DNA of 5,790 nucleotides from Marinagarivorans sp. UBA5870 (GCA_002432555.1 DJFO01000094.1:7695-13484); one strand, 5' to 3'. Shown: positions 1-5,769, numbered from the stretch's first letter. The notes: generated by a model not told the origin, from the sequence alone. Made by a program: numbers and translations.

Positions 1-480
1 AAAGAATTTTGCCGTGCGCCAGGTCTCGGCCAAGCCAAATACGTTCAGCTACAGGCAGCGCTGGAGATGACGAAACGCCACCTCGCGGAACATCTGCAAC
101 GCAATTCCGCGTTCACCGACGTGACGCAGGTTCGCCTCTTCCTTGTGGCGCAACTGCGCCACAAGGCTCACGAGGTATTTGCCGCTCTGTTTCTGGACAG
201 CCAGCACCGGCTGCTGCATTACCGCGAATTGTTTCAAGGCACGATCGACGGCGCGAGCGTGTACCCGCGAGAGGTGGTCAAGCAGGTGTTACAGCTGAAC
301 GCCGCTGCGGTCATCTTCGCCCATAATCATCCCTCGGGAGTCGCCGAACCGAGCCAGGCGGACCTACACATTACCTACCAGCTGCGTGAAGCCTTGTCAT
401 TGATTGATGTGAAGGTTCTCGATCATTTTATAATCGGCGAAGGAAAGGTCACCTCTTTTGCCGAGATGGGTTGGTTGTGA
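1..480 (+). CDS. radC: RadC family JAB/MPN-domain protein, C-terminal part (5' end outside window)
   Basis: The reading frame is open from base 1 and ends at TGA 478-480, giving 159 residues. E. coli RadC is about 222-224 residues, so roughly 65 N-terminal residues lie outside the window. Residues 7-23 ([17 protein letters not shown]) are the end of the helix-hairpin-helix region. The JAB/MPN metalloprotease-like fold follows, from about residue 38 to the end. Its JAMM metal-site residues are visible: Glu58 in HEVF, His108 and His110 in HNHPSG, and Asp121 in PSQAD; the DHFIIGEG segment follows. RadC was once called a DNA repair protein, but its biochemical role is unsettled, and the intact JAMM motif suggests a metal-dependent hydrolase fold. 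It lies just upstream of rpmB in the same direction, as in enterics. No intrinsic terminator is seen after the stop, so some readthrough into rpmB is possible. The in-frame ATG at 67 is internal, because conserved HhH residues precede it. Confidence 0.96.
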   Translation, partial: KEFCRAPGLGQAKYVQLQAALEMTKRHLAEHLQRNSAFTDVTQVRLFLVAQLRHKAHEVFAALFLDSQHRLLHYRELFQGTIDGASVYPREVVKQVLQLNAAAVIFAHNHPSGVAEPSQADLHITYQLREALSLIDVKVLDHFIIGEGKVTSFAEMGWL

Positions 481-496
481 GCGCTCGCGCGGTGTG

Positions 497-525
497 TTGC
501 TTTTAGTAAGGTGTTCTGGTATAAA
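497..525 (+). promoter_or_regulatory. sigma-70 extended -10 promoter for rpmB-rpmG
   Basis: The -35 is TTGCTT (497-502), the spacer is 17 nt, and the -10 is TATAAA (520-525). A TG at 517-518 makes it an extended -10 promoter (TGGTATAAA). Transcription should start near 531-533. The bases between the -10 and the expected start are GC-rich (CGCGCC, 527-532). Such a discriminator is typical of stable RNA and ribosomal protein promoters under negative control by ppGpp/DksA; that regulation is an inference here. The promoter lies just after the radC stop. Confidence 0.75.
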
Positions 526-532
526 ACGCGCC

Positions 533-721
533 TCTTTTCGGCCGCTCACCGGGATTAGATCCCGAGTAAGGCGCGAAACCTGTGAGTTTTGTTTGCTTCA
601 GGCCGAATCGCCCATTCATTCCGCAGACCGCACCAGCGCGGATGGGTCGCACCCGGATGGGTCGCGCCAGAACCAAGAGGTTCTGATCAGTGCTTACAGG
701 TTTAGCTAAAGAGGCAGGACA
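533..721 (+). promoter_or_regulatory. structured 5' leader of rpmB (candidate autoregulatory element)
   Basis: About 190 nt separate the predicted start from the rpmB ATG, and no coding sequence is apparent. Several perfect complementary pairs can be read by eye. P1 is TTCGGCC 537-543 with GGCCGAA 601-607. P2 is CTCAC 545-549 with GTGAG 582-586. P3 is CGGGAT 550-555 with ATCCCG 559-564, stacked directly on P2. P4 is GCGCG 636-640 with CGCGC 663-667, enclosing GGGT/ACCC 644-654. P5 is CAGAACC 668-674 with GGTTCTG 679-685. An 8-bp pair, AAACCTGT 576-583 with ACAGGTTT 696-703, would compete with P2 and form a pseudoknot with P1. Its 3' arm ends eight bases before the GAGG Shine-Dalgarno at 711-714. 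Bacterial ribosomal protein operons often carry such leaders bound by their own product. I recognise no named family, so the function is inferred. Confidence 0.5.
640..665 (+). repeat. short tandem direct repeat in the rpmB leader
   Basis: GGATGGGTCGC occurs at 640-650 and again at 655-665, a 15-bp period with ACCC between the copies. The ACCC at 651-654 can pair with GGGT of either copy (644-647 or 659-662), so two mutually exclusive small hairpins are possible. This may be part of the leader's structure or a simple local duplication. Confidence 0.6.
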
Positions 722-958
722 ATGTCTAAGGTTTGTCAAATTACCGGCAAAAGCCCCCAAGTGGGCAACAACGTTTCGCATGCAAAAAACCATACCAAAA
801 GACGTTTTTTGCCCAATCTGCATACCCATCGCTTTTGGGTCGAGTCGGAAAAGCGTTTTGTGAAACTGCGCGTTTCCTCTAAGGGTATGCGTATCATCGA
901 TAAAAACGGAATCGATAGCGTACTGGCCGATCTCCGTAAACGCGGCGAAAAATTCTAA
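722..958 (+). CDS. rpmB: 50S ribosomal protein L28 (bL28)
   Basis: This encodes the 78-residue bL28, the same length as the E. coli protein. It is a component of the large ribosomal subunit. The start ATG 722 is preceded by GAGG (711-714) with a 7-nt gap. The N-terminal SKVCQITGK, the central [19 protein letters not shown] and the C-terminal [15 protein letters not shown] are near-diagnostic for the gammaproteobacterial protein. Only one cysteine (Cys5) is present, so this is the zinc-free form, without the paired CxxC motifs of zinc-binding bL28. The gene is the first of a two-gene operon, with rpmG starting 25 nt after its stop. It is expressed from the promoter at 497-525 through a long leader. 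Confidence 0.99.
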   Translation: MSKVCQITGKSPQVGNNVSHAKNHTKRRFLPNLHTHRFWVESEKRFVKLRVSSKGMRIIDKNGIDSVLADLRKRGEKF

Positions 959-983
959 TCGCCATTTATAGAGGAGTCACACC

Positions 984-1139
984 ATGCGAGAAAAAATACG
1001 TCTGAATTCAAGCGCTGGTACCGGTCATTTTTACACCACTACCAAAAACAAGCGCACCATGCCGGAAAAAATGGAAATCAAGAAGTACGATCCGGTTGTA
1101 CGTAAACACGTGATGTACAAAGAAGGCAAGATTAAATAA
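984..1139 (+). CDS. rpmG: 50S ribosomal protein L33 (bL33)
   Basis: This 51-codon gene runs from ATG 984 to TAA 1137-1139. The Shine-Dalgarno GAGGAG (971-976) sits 7 nt before the start. The product begins [20 protein letters not shown], continues with KNKR and [16 protein letters not shown], and is clearly bL33 of the large ribosomal subunit. It contains no cysteine, so it is the zinc-independent (C-minus) paralogue. Whether a zinc-ribbon copy exists elsewhere cannot be told. E. coli bL33 has 55 residues because of a longer N-terminus; the 51-residue form starting MRE is the Pseudomonas-like one. The gene is co-transcribed with rpmB and followed 14 nt later by a terminator. Confidence 0.98.
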   Translation: MREKIRLNSSAGTGHFYTTTKNKRTMPEKMEIKKYDPVVRKHVMYKEGKIK

Positions 1140-1153
1140 ATTGTCTCTCATCC

Positions 1154-1179
1154 AAAGCCCGGTTCAGCCGGGCTTTTTT
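1154..1179 (+). terminator. Rho-independent terminator of rpmB-rpmG
   Basis: AAAGCCCGG (1154-1162) and CCGGGCTTT (1168-1176) form a 9-bp stem around a 5-nt loop, and the T run ends at 1179. The hairpin lies 14 nt after the rpmG stop. Its A-rich 5' flank is only three bases, so it should act mainly on the plus strand. Confidence 0.95.
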
Positions 1180-1502
1180 GTGCCCTTTCGCCGCCGACCC
1201 TAAGCCGCAAGATCCCGCGTTCCAACCACAACGCATTCCACCCACAAAGTGCCCGGCCCCTAGTGCCCGCCAACGCCTGGACTGCTGTTGCCACCGACGC
1301 ACAGACGTCGCCGCCCACTCGCAATTCAACGGAACCTTATCGGGTCGACAGCTTTCCGGCTGAGCCCCTGAGCGTGGCGGGGCTGGCTGCCTCTTTCACG
1401 GAGCATGGCCGGCGTTGAAAGCACGAGTCACGGTGTGCATCATATTTCACCCCAAACTCGGCACATTCTTGAGCTACGTCTTGCCGATCCACTTTCCCTG
1501 TC
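1180..1502. other. gap between rpmG terminator and mutM; no gene seen
   Basis: No convincing coding sequence is present; the small open frames here have no Shine-Dalgarno and resemble nothing I know. On the plus strand 1201-1320 is strikingly C-rich and G-poor (about 53 C against 25 G in 120 bases). That composition is compatible with a Rho loading region, but also with chance. An inverted repeat AGCCCC (1363-1368) / GGGGCT (1379-1384) has no T run after it. The gap probably holds the mutM promoter near 1415-1443. Confidence 0.6.
1415..1443 (+). promoter_or_regulatory. possible sigma-70 promoter for mutM
   Basis: TTGAAA (1415-1420) and CATCAT (1438-1443) are separated by 17 nt and match the consensus at 4 of 6 positions each. 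Transcription would start near 1450, giving a leader of about 60 nt before the TTG start. The strong terminator after rpmG makes a separate mutM promoter likely, but this particular site is only a modest match. Confidence 0.3.
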
Positions 1503-1515
1503 GGAGTTTGCATTG
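1503..1515 (+). promoter_or_regulatory. Shine-Dalgarno and TTG start that fix the mutM N-terminus
   Basis: GGAG at 1503-1506 lies six bases before TTG 1513-1515. The next codons, CCA GAA, supply the obligatory Pro2-Glu3 of the Fpg family. An in-frame ATG at 1405 would add 36 residues in front and bury the catalytic proline, so it is rejected. A TTG start usually lowers initiation, consistent with a low-abundance repair enzyme. Confidence 0.9.
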
Positions 1516-2328
1516 CCAGAATTGCCCGAAGTTGAAACCACACGCCGCGGCATTGAACCTCACGTTCGCGGCCAGACCATCGATCGAGTCGTGATTCGCA
1601 ATGGACGGCTGCGCTGGCCGGTGCCGAATGATCTCCCGTCGCGATTGGCGGGAAAGCAACTGCTGGCGGTTGACCGACGCGGCAAGTATCTTCTGTTGCG
1701 ATTCCAGCATGGCACGGCCATTTGGCATTTGGGAATGTCCGGCAGTCTCCGCCTCGTAACTGCCGCAGATGCACCCGGCAAACACGACCACGTCGATTGG
1801 GTTTTCTCCGGTCGTCACATCCTGCGGTTCAATGATCCGCGTCGTTTTGGCGCTCTGCTATGGACGGAGGCGCCTCCGGAAGAGCATTTTCTCCTGGCAC
1901 ATTTAGGTCCAGAGCCACTGACCGACGTATTTGACGGCCCATTGTTATTTAACCTTACGCGCAAACGAACCCAGCCGATTAAAACCTGGTTGATGGACTC
2001 GCGAAACCTTGTGGGAGTGGGCAATATCTACGCGAACGAGGCGCTTTTCAGCAGCGCAATTCACCCCCGCAAGCTGGCGGGTGCGCTTTCGCGACGCGAA
2101 TGTAACACCCTCGCGACTGAGCTGAAAAATATTCTCGAATACGCGATTCGCCGCGGCGGGACGACCCTACGAGATTTTGTCGGTGGTGACGGCAAGCCAG
2201 GGTATTTTGCGCAAGAACTGCAAGTCTACGGCCGAGGCGGGGAACCCTGCAGGAAATGCCGGAAACTTTTGACAGAAAAACGACTGGGACAGCGGACGAC
2301 GGTTTATTGTACTCATTGCCAAAAATAA
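1513..2328 (+). CDS. mutM: formamidopyrimidine-DNA glycosylase (Fpg/MutM)
   Basis: This 271-residue bifunctional glycosylase/AP lyase excises 8-oxoguanine and formamidopyrimidines from DNA (E. coli Fpg has 269 residues). The start is set at TTG 1513, which gives fMet-Pro-Glu-Leu-Pro-Glu. After Met removal, Pro2 is the Schiff-base nucleophile and Glu3 the general acid, so any upstream start would inactivate the enzyme. GGAG (1503-1506), 6 nt before the TTG, supports this choice. The N-terminal beta-sandwich includes the conserved Lys58 (DRRGKY), HLGMSGSLR (72-80) and DPRRFG (108-113). The helix-two-turn-helix segment contains VGVGNIYANEALF. The C-terminal zinc finger is CX2C-X16-CX2C (CRKC and CTHC), with the DNA-contacting Arg in GQRTTVYC. 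The gene is separated from rpmG by a terminator and a 373-bp gap, and is convergent with polA and the candidate sRNA. No plus-strand terminator follows. Confidence 0.97.
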   Translation: MPELPEVETTRRGIEPHVRGQTIDRVVIRNGRLRWPVPNDLPSRLAGKQLLAVDRRGKYLLLRFQHGTAIWHLGMSGSLRLVTAADAPGKHDHVDWVFSGRHILRFNDPRRFGALLWTEAPPEEHFLLAHLGPEPLTDVFDGPLLFNLTRKRTQPIKTWLMDSRNLVGVGNIYANEALFSSAIHPRKLAGALSRRECNTLATELKNILEYAIRRGGTTLRDFVGGDGKPGYFAQELQVYGRGGEPCRKCRKLLTEKRLGQRTTVYCTHCQK

Positions 2329-2363
2329 AAAACCCCCAGTGGCCTTGGGGTGAACCACTGGGG
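2321..2363 (-). terminator. Rho-independent terminator of the candidate sRNA
   Basis: On the minus strand CCCCAGTGG (2363-2355) and CCACTGGGG (2342-2334) form a perfect 9-bp stem with a 12-nt loop. G2333 and six T (2332-2327) follow, then A and five more T. The T run overlaps the last codons of mutM on the other strand. In the plus direction the stem is followed by TAACTATG, so it should not terminate mutM transcripts efficiently. Confidence 0.88.
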
Positions 2364-2411
2364 TAACTATGTGTACGAATAACTCATCTAGAGCGAACGT
2401 ACACCGTAGGC
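2321..2411 (-). ncRNA. candidate sigma-E-dependent small RNA downstream of polA (Spot 42/ErsA position)
   Basis: A transcript starting near 2411 on the minus strand would be about 85-91 nt long. It has a 7-nt 5' end, then stem-loop 1: GTGTACG (2404-2398) pairs with CGTACAC (2377-2371) around a 20-nt loop. A short A/U-rich linker follows. The terminator hairpin comes next: CCCCAGTGG (2363-2355) pairs with CCACTGGGG (2342-2334), followed by a T run. A GGAACTT-N16-TCCAA promoter lies just upstream, and a second terminator (2523-2494) isolates the unit from polA. In enterics Spot 42 (spf) lies directly downstream of polA with a CCCCAGUC-type terminator stem. As I recall, Pseudomonas has the sigma-22-dependent sRNA ErsA in the same place. 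The location, promoter and terminator are seen in the sequence; homology and function are inferred. No open frame longer than seven codons fits inside it. Confidence 0.6.
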
Positions 2412-2416
2412 AAAAA

Positions 2417-2444
2417 TTGGAGTGGGCGCGACTGGCTAAGTTCC
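2417..2444 (-). promoter_or_regulatory. sigma-E/AlgU-type promoter of the candidate sRNA
   Basis: Read on the minus strand, GGAACTT (2444-2438) is a full match to the ECF sigma-E/AlgU -35. After 16 nt, TCCAA (2421-2417) fits the TCnnA -10. Transcription would begin about six bases later, near 2411. Such promoters respond to envelope stress in gammaproteobacteria. There is no good sigma-70 alternative in the 60 bases upstream of the hairpins. Confidence 0.6.
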
Positions 2445-2493
2445 ATCTTTCTTTTTCCACACAACCTTATCTTTCCTTCACAAAAAGCCGAAC

Positions 2494-2523
2494 AAAAAAA
2501 ACCCGGTTTGTCGCCAAACCGGG
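2494..2523 (-). terminator. Rho-independent terminator downstream of polA
   Basis: On the minus strand CCCGGTTTG (2523-2515) and CAAACCGGG (2510-2502) form a 9-bp stem closed by the GNRA-type loop GCGA, followed by eight T (2501-2494). It lies 141 nt beyond the polA stop and separates polA from the sRNA unit. The plus-strand side has no T run. Confidence 0.93.
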
Positions 2524-2571
2524 CATATAAGTTGTACCTTGGGATTACATCCATAAACAATTCACTAGGAG

Positions 2572-2608
2572 CGTGTCCGGGCATCTCGCTAAGAACCGTC
2601 CGGACACG
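2572..2608. repeat. 9-bp perfect inverted repeat in the polA 3' region
   Basis: CGTGTCCGG (2572-2580) and CCGGACACG (2600-2608) are perfect inverted copies separated by 19 bases. No T run follows on either strand, so it is not an intrinsic terminator. In the polA transcript it would form a GC-rich hairpin between the stop codon and the terminator. It could be a stabilising 3'-UTR structure, part of an sRNA, or a remnant of a small palindromic repeat element; nothing in the window decides between these. Confidence 0.7.
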
Positions 2609-2664
2609 ACTTATGACATACCCGAAAAAGCGGAGTTCACTGGCAAGTAAAATTTTTAACCACG

Positions 2665-5388
2665 TCAGTGCGCCTCATCCCAGTTTGCGCCAGCGCCAAC
2701 TTCCACGAGCAGGGGTATAGACAGAGTCATAGCGCACGCCATCAATTGTTTCACCTGCGCGCAAAGCTCGTCCACCAAGTCCGCTCGCACTTCAAAAACC
2801 AACTCATCGTGAACCTGCATTATCATCTTCGCATCAAGCTTGCTGCTTTGAAGCCACTGATCGACAGATATCATTGCTTTTTTGATGATGTCCGCCGCCG
2901 TTCCTTGCATGGGTGCATTGATTGCCGTGCGCTCTGCTGCCTGACGGCGCATCGGGTTACGGTCATTTATTTCAGGCAGATAGAGTCTGCGCCCACCGAG
3001 CGTTCGCACGAATCCTTGTTGCCCGGCTTGGCGACGGGTGTCATCCATAAAACGTTTTACACCCGGATACCGCTCAAAATATCGATCAATATACTGCTGT
3101 GCTTCGCTGCGCCCAATGTGCAGCTGCCGAGCGAGGCCGAAAGCAGACATACCGTAGATAAGACCGAAATTGATCGCCTTAGCACTCCGACGCTGGTCCG
3201 CCGATACTTCGCTCAGTGGGACTCCAAAGACCTCTGCAGCAGTTGCCCGATGGACGTCCAGGTTAGAGCCGAACGCATGCAAAAGGCCGTCATCGCGCGA
3301 CAGATGCGCCATGATCCGCAGTTCGATCTGCGAGTAATCCGCCGCAACAATTCGGTAACCATCCGGTGCAACGAAGGCCTGTCGGATGCGCCTCCCCTCT
3401 TCCGTCCGAATTGGAATATTCTGCAGATTCGGGTCGGTCGAAGAGAGTCGCCCGGTGGCCGCGACCGCCTGGTGGTAGGAAGTGTGCACTCGCCCGGTAA
3501 CCGGGTTCATCATCTGTGACAGTTTATCTGTGTACGTGGACTTGAGCTTGGCGAGTCCGCGGTATTCCAGCAGCACTTTCGGCAATTCATACTCGTGTGC
3601 GAGCTCCTGCAGGACTTCCTCGGCGGTCGAAGGCACGCCGGTGGCCGTCTTTTTACCCACAGGGATTTTTTGCTCGGTAAACAGTATTTCCGCCAGCTGC
3701 TTGGGTGAGGAAAGGTTGAATTCCTTGCCGGCCAAGGCGAATGCCCGCTCCTGCAGGGCAGCTATTTGACGCGCCAGCTCTTCGCTGTGTTTGGCCAAAG
3801 CCTTGGCGTCTACCAGCGCGCCGTTGCGCTCTATTCGATTGAGAACCCGCACCAGCGGCAGTTCAATTTCTTGCAGCACCCTTACCAAATCCGGCTCTTC
3901 CTGCAATCTAGACCACAGGCATAAATGCAGACGTAAGGTGATATCTGCGTCCTCGGCGGCGTAAGGCGCGGCTTTCTCTAGCTCGATCTGGTTAAACGTA
4001 AGCTGTTTCGCCCCCCGGCCCGCAATATCTTCAAAATGAATGGTATTGTGTTCCAAATGGGTCAACGCCAAATTATCCATGTCGTGCCGGCCGATCGAAT
4101 TCAGCACATAGGATTCGAGCATGGTGTCAAAGGCGATACCGCGCAGCGTAATTCCGTGATTTAGCAGCACATGCGCGTCGTACTTGAGATTCTGACCGAC
4201 CTTTTTCCGACCCTCGTCTTCCAAAAGCGGCCTTAGGGCGCCGAGCACCTCTTGTTCACTCAACTGACGCGGTGCCCCCAAATAATCATGACCAAAAGGC
4301 ACATAGGCGGCTTTGCCTGGCTCGACCGCAAAAGAAACCCCGACGATACGTGCCTGCATGTAATCGAGTGACGTGGTTTCCGTATCGAAAGCGAACAAAT
4401 CAGCGCTGCGCAGAAGTGTCAACCATCGGTCGAATTGCTCCCGCGTCAAGACGGTCTCATACTCGATAGGAGGCGCTGCCGGGGCGGGTTTGGCAACGAC
4501 TGCCGGCGCCGCCTCTTCCTCCAGCTCCGCCACCCAGCCTTTGAATTCCAGCTCATGAAATAGGCTGCGAAGCGCTGCCTTGTCCGGCGGCGTGGGTACG
4601 AGATCACGCAGATCGACATCCAGCTTCACGTCAGTTTTTATAGTGGCAAGCTGATAGGACAAATAAGCCTGATCCTTGAAATCGGCGAGTTTGACGGCGA
4701 GGGATTTCGCCCCGCGGATCTCGAGGGCCGCTACTCGATCGAGATTAGCAAAGATGCAATCGAGGCTTCCGAGCCCCTGCAGAAGCGCCGCTGCGGTTTT
4801 CTCTCCCACCCCCGGTACGCCGGGAATGTTATCAATTTTGTCGCCCATGAGAGCCAAGTAATCGATAATCAACTCAGGCGGCAAACCGAATTTTTCGGTT
4901 ACACCGGCAACGTCGAGGCAGGTATCGGTCATTGTATTCACGAGAGTGACATGGGGGCCGACTAATTGCGCCATATCCTTGTCGCCCGTCGAAATCACCA
5001 CATTTCTTTTCTGCTCGTTGGCCTGCCTTGCCAAGGTGCCTATGACATCGTCTGCCTCCACATTGTCCACGCTCAAAAGCGGGATCCCCATGGCGCAAAT
5101 AATCCGGCAGATCGGTTCCACCTGCGGACGTAAATCTTCCGGCATAGGAGGGCGGTTGGCTTTGTAAGCTGCAAAAATCTCATCGCGAAAAGTTTTACCC
5201 TTCGCATCAAACACTACGGCAATTGGGCTATTCGGATAGTCTTTCGCCAGTTTCCGCACCATGCTTATGACCCCCTTGACCGCACCGGTCGGTATCCCCT
5301 TGCTGTTGGTCAGCGGTGGCAGTGCATGAAAGGCACGGTACAAATAAGAGGAGCCGTCGACGAGAACGAGGGGACAGGAGGAGTTCAT
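2665..5388 (-). CDS. polA: DNA polymerase I
   Basis: This 907-residue protein (E. coli Pol I has 928) performs gap filling, RNA primer removal and repair synthesis. The 5'-3' exonuclease domain spans about 1-290, with [15 protein letters not shown] (8-22, Asp11), [15 protein letters not shown] (67-81) and [10 protein letters not shown] (111-120). An Ala/Pro-rich linker (about 291-308) follows. The proofreading 3'-5' exonuclease is intact: Asp335 and Glu337 in DTET, Asp404 in NLKYDAH, and Tyr476/Asp480 in YAAED. In the polymerase domain, motif A has Asp684 (DYSQIELR). The O helix has Arg733, Lys737, Phe741 and Tyr745 (the equivalents of E. coli Lys758, Phe762 and Tyr766). Motif C has His860-Asp861-Glu862 ([10 protein letters not shown]). 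The ATG at 5388 places the first beta strand as expected; only a weak AGG (5398-5396) precedes it, 7 nt away. The gene is convergent with mutM and divergent from the gene at 5770. Confidence 0.99.
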   Translation of the reverse strand: MNSSCPLVLVDGSSYLYRAFHALPPLTNSKGIPTGAVKGVISMVRKLAKDYPNSPIAVVFDAKGKTFRDEIFAAYKANRPPMPEDLRPQVEPICRIICAMGIPLLSVDNVEADDVIGTLARQANEQKRNVVISTGDKDMAQLVGPHVTLVNTMTDTCLDVAGVTEKFGLPPELIIDYLALMGDKIDNIPGVPGVGEKTAAALLQGLGSLDCIFANLDRVAALEIRGAKSLAVKLADFKDQAYLSYQLATIKTDVKLDVDLRDLVPTPPDKAALRSLFHELEFKGWVAELEEEAAPAVVAKPAPAAPPIEYETVLTREQFDRWLTLLRSADLFAFDTETTSLDYMQARIVGVSFAVEPGKAAYVPFGHDYLGAPRQLSEQEVLGALRPLLEDEGRKKVGQNLKYDAHVLLNHGITLRGIAFDTMLESYVLNSIGRHDMDNLALTHLEHNTIHFEDIAGRGAKQLTFNQIELEKAAPYAAEDADITLRLHLCLWSRLQEEPDLVRVLQEIELPLVRVLNRIERNGALVDAKALAKHSEELARQIAALQERAFALAGKEFNLSSPKQLAEILFTEQKIPVGKKTATGVPSTAEEVLQELAHEYELPKVLLEYRGLAKLKSTYTDKLSQMMNPVTGRVHTSYHQAVAATGRLSSTDPNLQNIPIRTEEGRRIRQAFVAPDGYRIVAADYSQIELRIMAHLSRDDGLLHAFGSNLDVHRATAAEVFGVPLSEVSADQRRSAKAINFGLIYGMSAFGLARQLHIGRSEAQQYIDRYFERYPGVKRFMDDTRRQAGQQGFVRTLGGRRLYLPEINDRNPMRRQAAERTAINAPMQGTAADIIKKAMISVDQWLQSSKLDAKMIMQVHDELVFEVRADLVDELCAQVKQLMACAMTLSIPLLVEVGAGANWDEAH

Positions 5389-5448
5389 GGTTTTGCCTGG
5401 TCATCTGTTGCGAGGCGGCAGCATAACCTATCCGCCAGCGAATTTTTA

Positions 5449-5480
5449 TCGTAAGCGAAGCGTCGGCAGGACACTTACGA
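5449..5480. repeat. 7-bp inverted repeat upstream of polA
   Basis: TCGTAAG (5449-5455) and CTTACGA (5474-5480) are perfect inverted copies with an 18-bp spacer, 61-92 bp upstream of the polA start. It could be a leader hairpin if polA transcription starts upstream of it, or a protein-binding site. It may also be coincidental. Confidence 0.5.
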
Positions 5481-5557
5481 GGTTTTAATAGCCAGTTTGC
5501 ATAAGGGGCCTTGGCGGAGGTGAACGTCAATATAAAGGCTTCCACGTCGTGACACCT

Positions 5558-5696
5558 GTGTTACCAAAGGTATCTTGGCCAGACACCGTCAAAACATATA
5601 AAAATCAACCATATTCTAAATGGTCCTAAAAATTCCCCGAAAAAAAGCTTTGCTTTTGTTTCCTGCTTTGTTACCATTTGTAACGTCAGGTAACAC
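5558..5696. repeat. repeated GTTACC / GGTAAC motifs (possible operator cluster)
   Basis: GTGTTACC (5558-5565) and GGTAACAC (5689-5696) are perfect 8-bp inverted copies. A further TGTTACC (5669-5675) forms a 7-bp inverted repeat with GGTAACA (5689-5695), and a GTAAC (5680-5684) lies between. The copies flank the candidate promoter at 5575-5602, an arrangement seen for transcription factor sites. I do not recognise a regulator for this motif. Confidence 0.4.
5575..5602 (+). promoter_or_regulatory. possible sigma-70 promoter for the gene at 5770
   Basis: TTGGCC (5575-5580), a 16-bp spacer and TATAAA (5597-5602) fit a sigma-70 promoter, with a stronger -10 than -35. Transcription would begin near 5609 and leave a leader of about 160 nt. 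A weaker alternative, TTGCTT (5650-5655) with TACCAT (5672-5677), lies closer to the gene. Confidence 0.4.
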
Positions 5697-5769
5697 AAGA
5701 CCTGCACGATACGTCAATCACCATAAGCGATCGACGTTCGGTATCAACCACTCGAATCGAGGACCTCAT

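Larger units (their letters stand above)
5389..5769. other. divergent intergenic region between polA and the gene at 5770
   Basis: No coding sequence is seen. The polA side (5389-5560) contains the inverted repeats GGCGG 5414-5418 / CCGCC 5432-5436 and TCGTAAG 5449-5455 / CTTACGA 5474-5480. I could not find a well-spaced polA promoter: a TTGACG (5530-5525, minus) has only poorly spaced -10 partners. The right side (5561-5769) is AT-rich. It holds a plausible plus-strand promoter (5575-5602), repeated GTTACC/GGTAAC motifs, and the palindrome CTCGA-A-TCGAG (5751-5761) touching the downstream Shine-Dalgarno. Confidence 0.6.

Noticed and set aside
458..709. 83-codon frame spanning the radC end and rpmB leader
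   Set aside because: It starts inside radC in another frame, runs through the rpmB promoter and structured leader, and resembles no known protein.
1178..1363. 61-codon plus-strand frame between rpmG and mutM
   Set aside because: Its start falls at the end of the rpmG terminator, no ribosome binding site is visible, and the composition (Pro/Arg/Cys-rich) reflects the C-rich sequence.
1405..1512. N-terminal extension of mutM from ATG 1405
   Set aside because: It would place 36 residues before the catalytic proline. The TTG at 1513 has a proper Shine-Dalgarno and gives the conserved N-terminus.
2367..2387. Seven-codon frame (ATG to TAG) within the candidate sRNA, minus strand
   Set aside because: There is no Shine-Dalgarno upstream and the start lies in the loop of stem-loop 1. 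It is too short to claim as a coding sRNA without conservation data.
2167..2584. Two minus-strand open frames (2167-2460 and 2384-2584) over the mutM 3' end and the gap
   Set aside because: They cross strong terminator hairpins, lack conserved features, and overlap the mutM zinc finger or the polA terminator. The region is better explained as non-coding.
2668..3519. Long open frame (283 codons) on the plus strand inside polA
   Set aside because: It lies entirely antisense to the conserved polymerase domain, has no recognisable domain or Shine-Dalgarno, and its length follows from the codon bias of polA.
5228..5545. 105-codon minus-strand frame overlapping the polA start
   Set aside because: It is out of frame with polA and covers its conserved N-terminal exonuclease motif; the polA frame is unambiguous.
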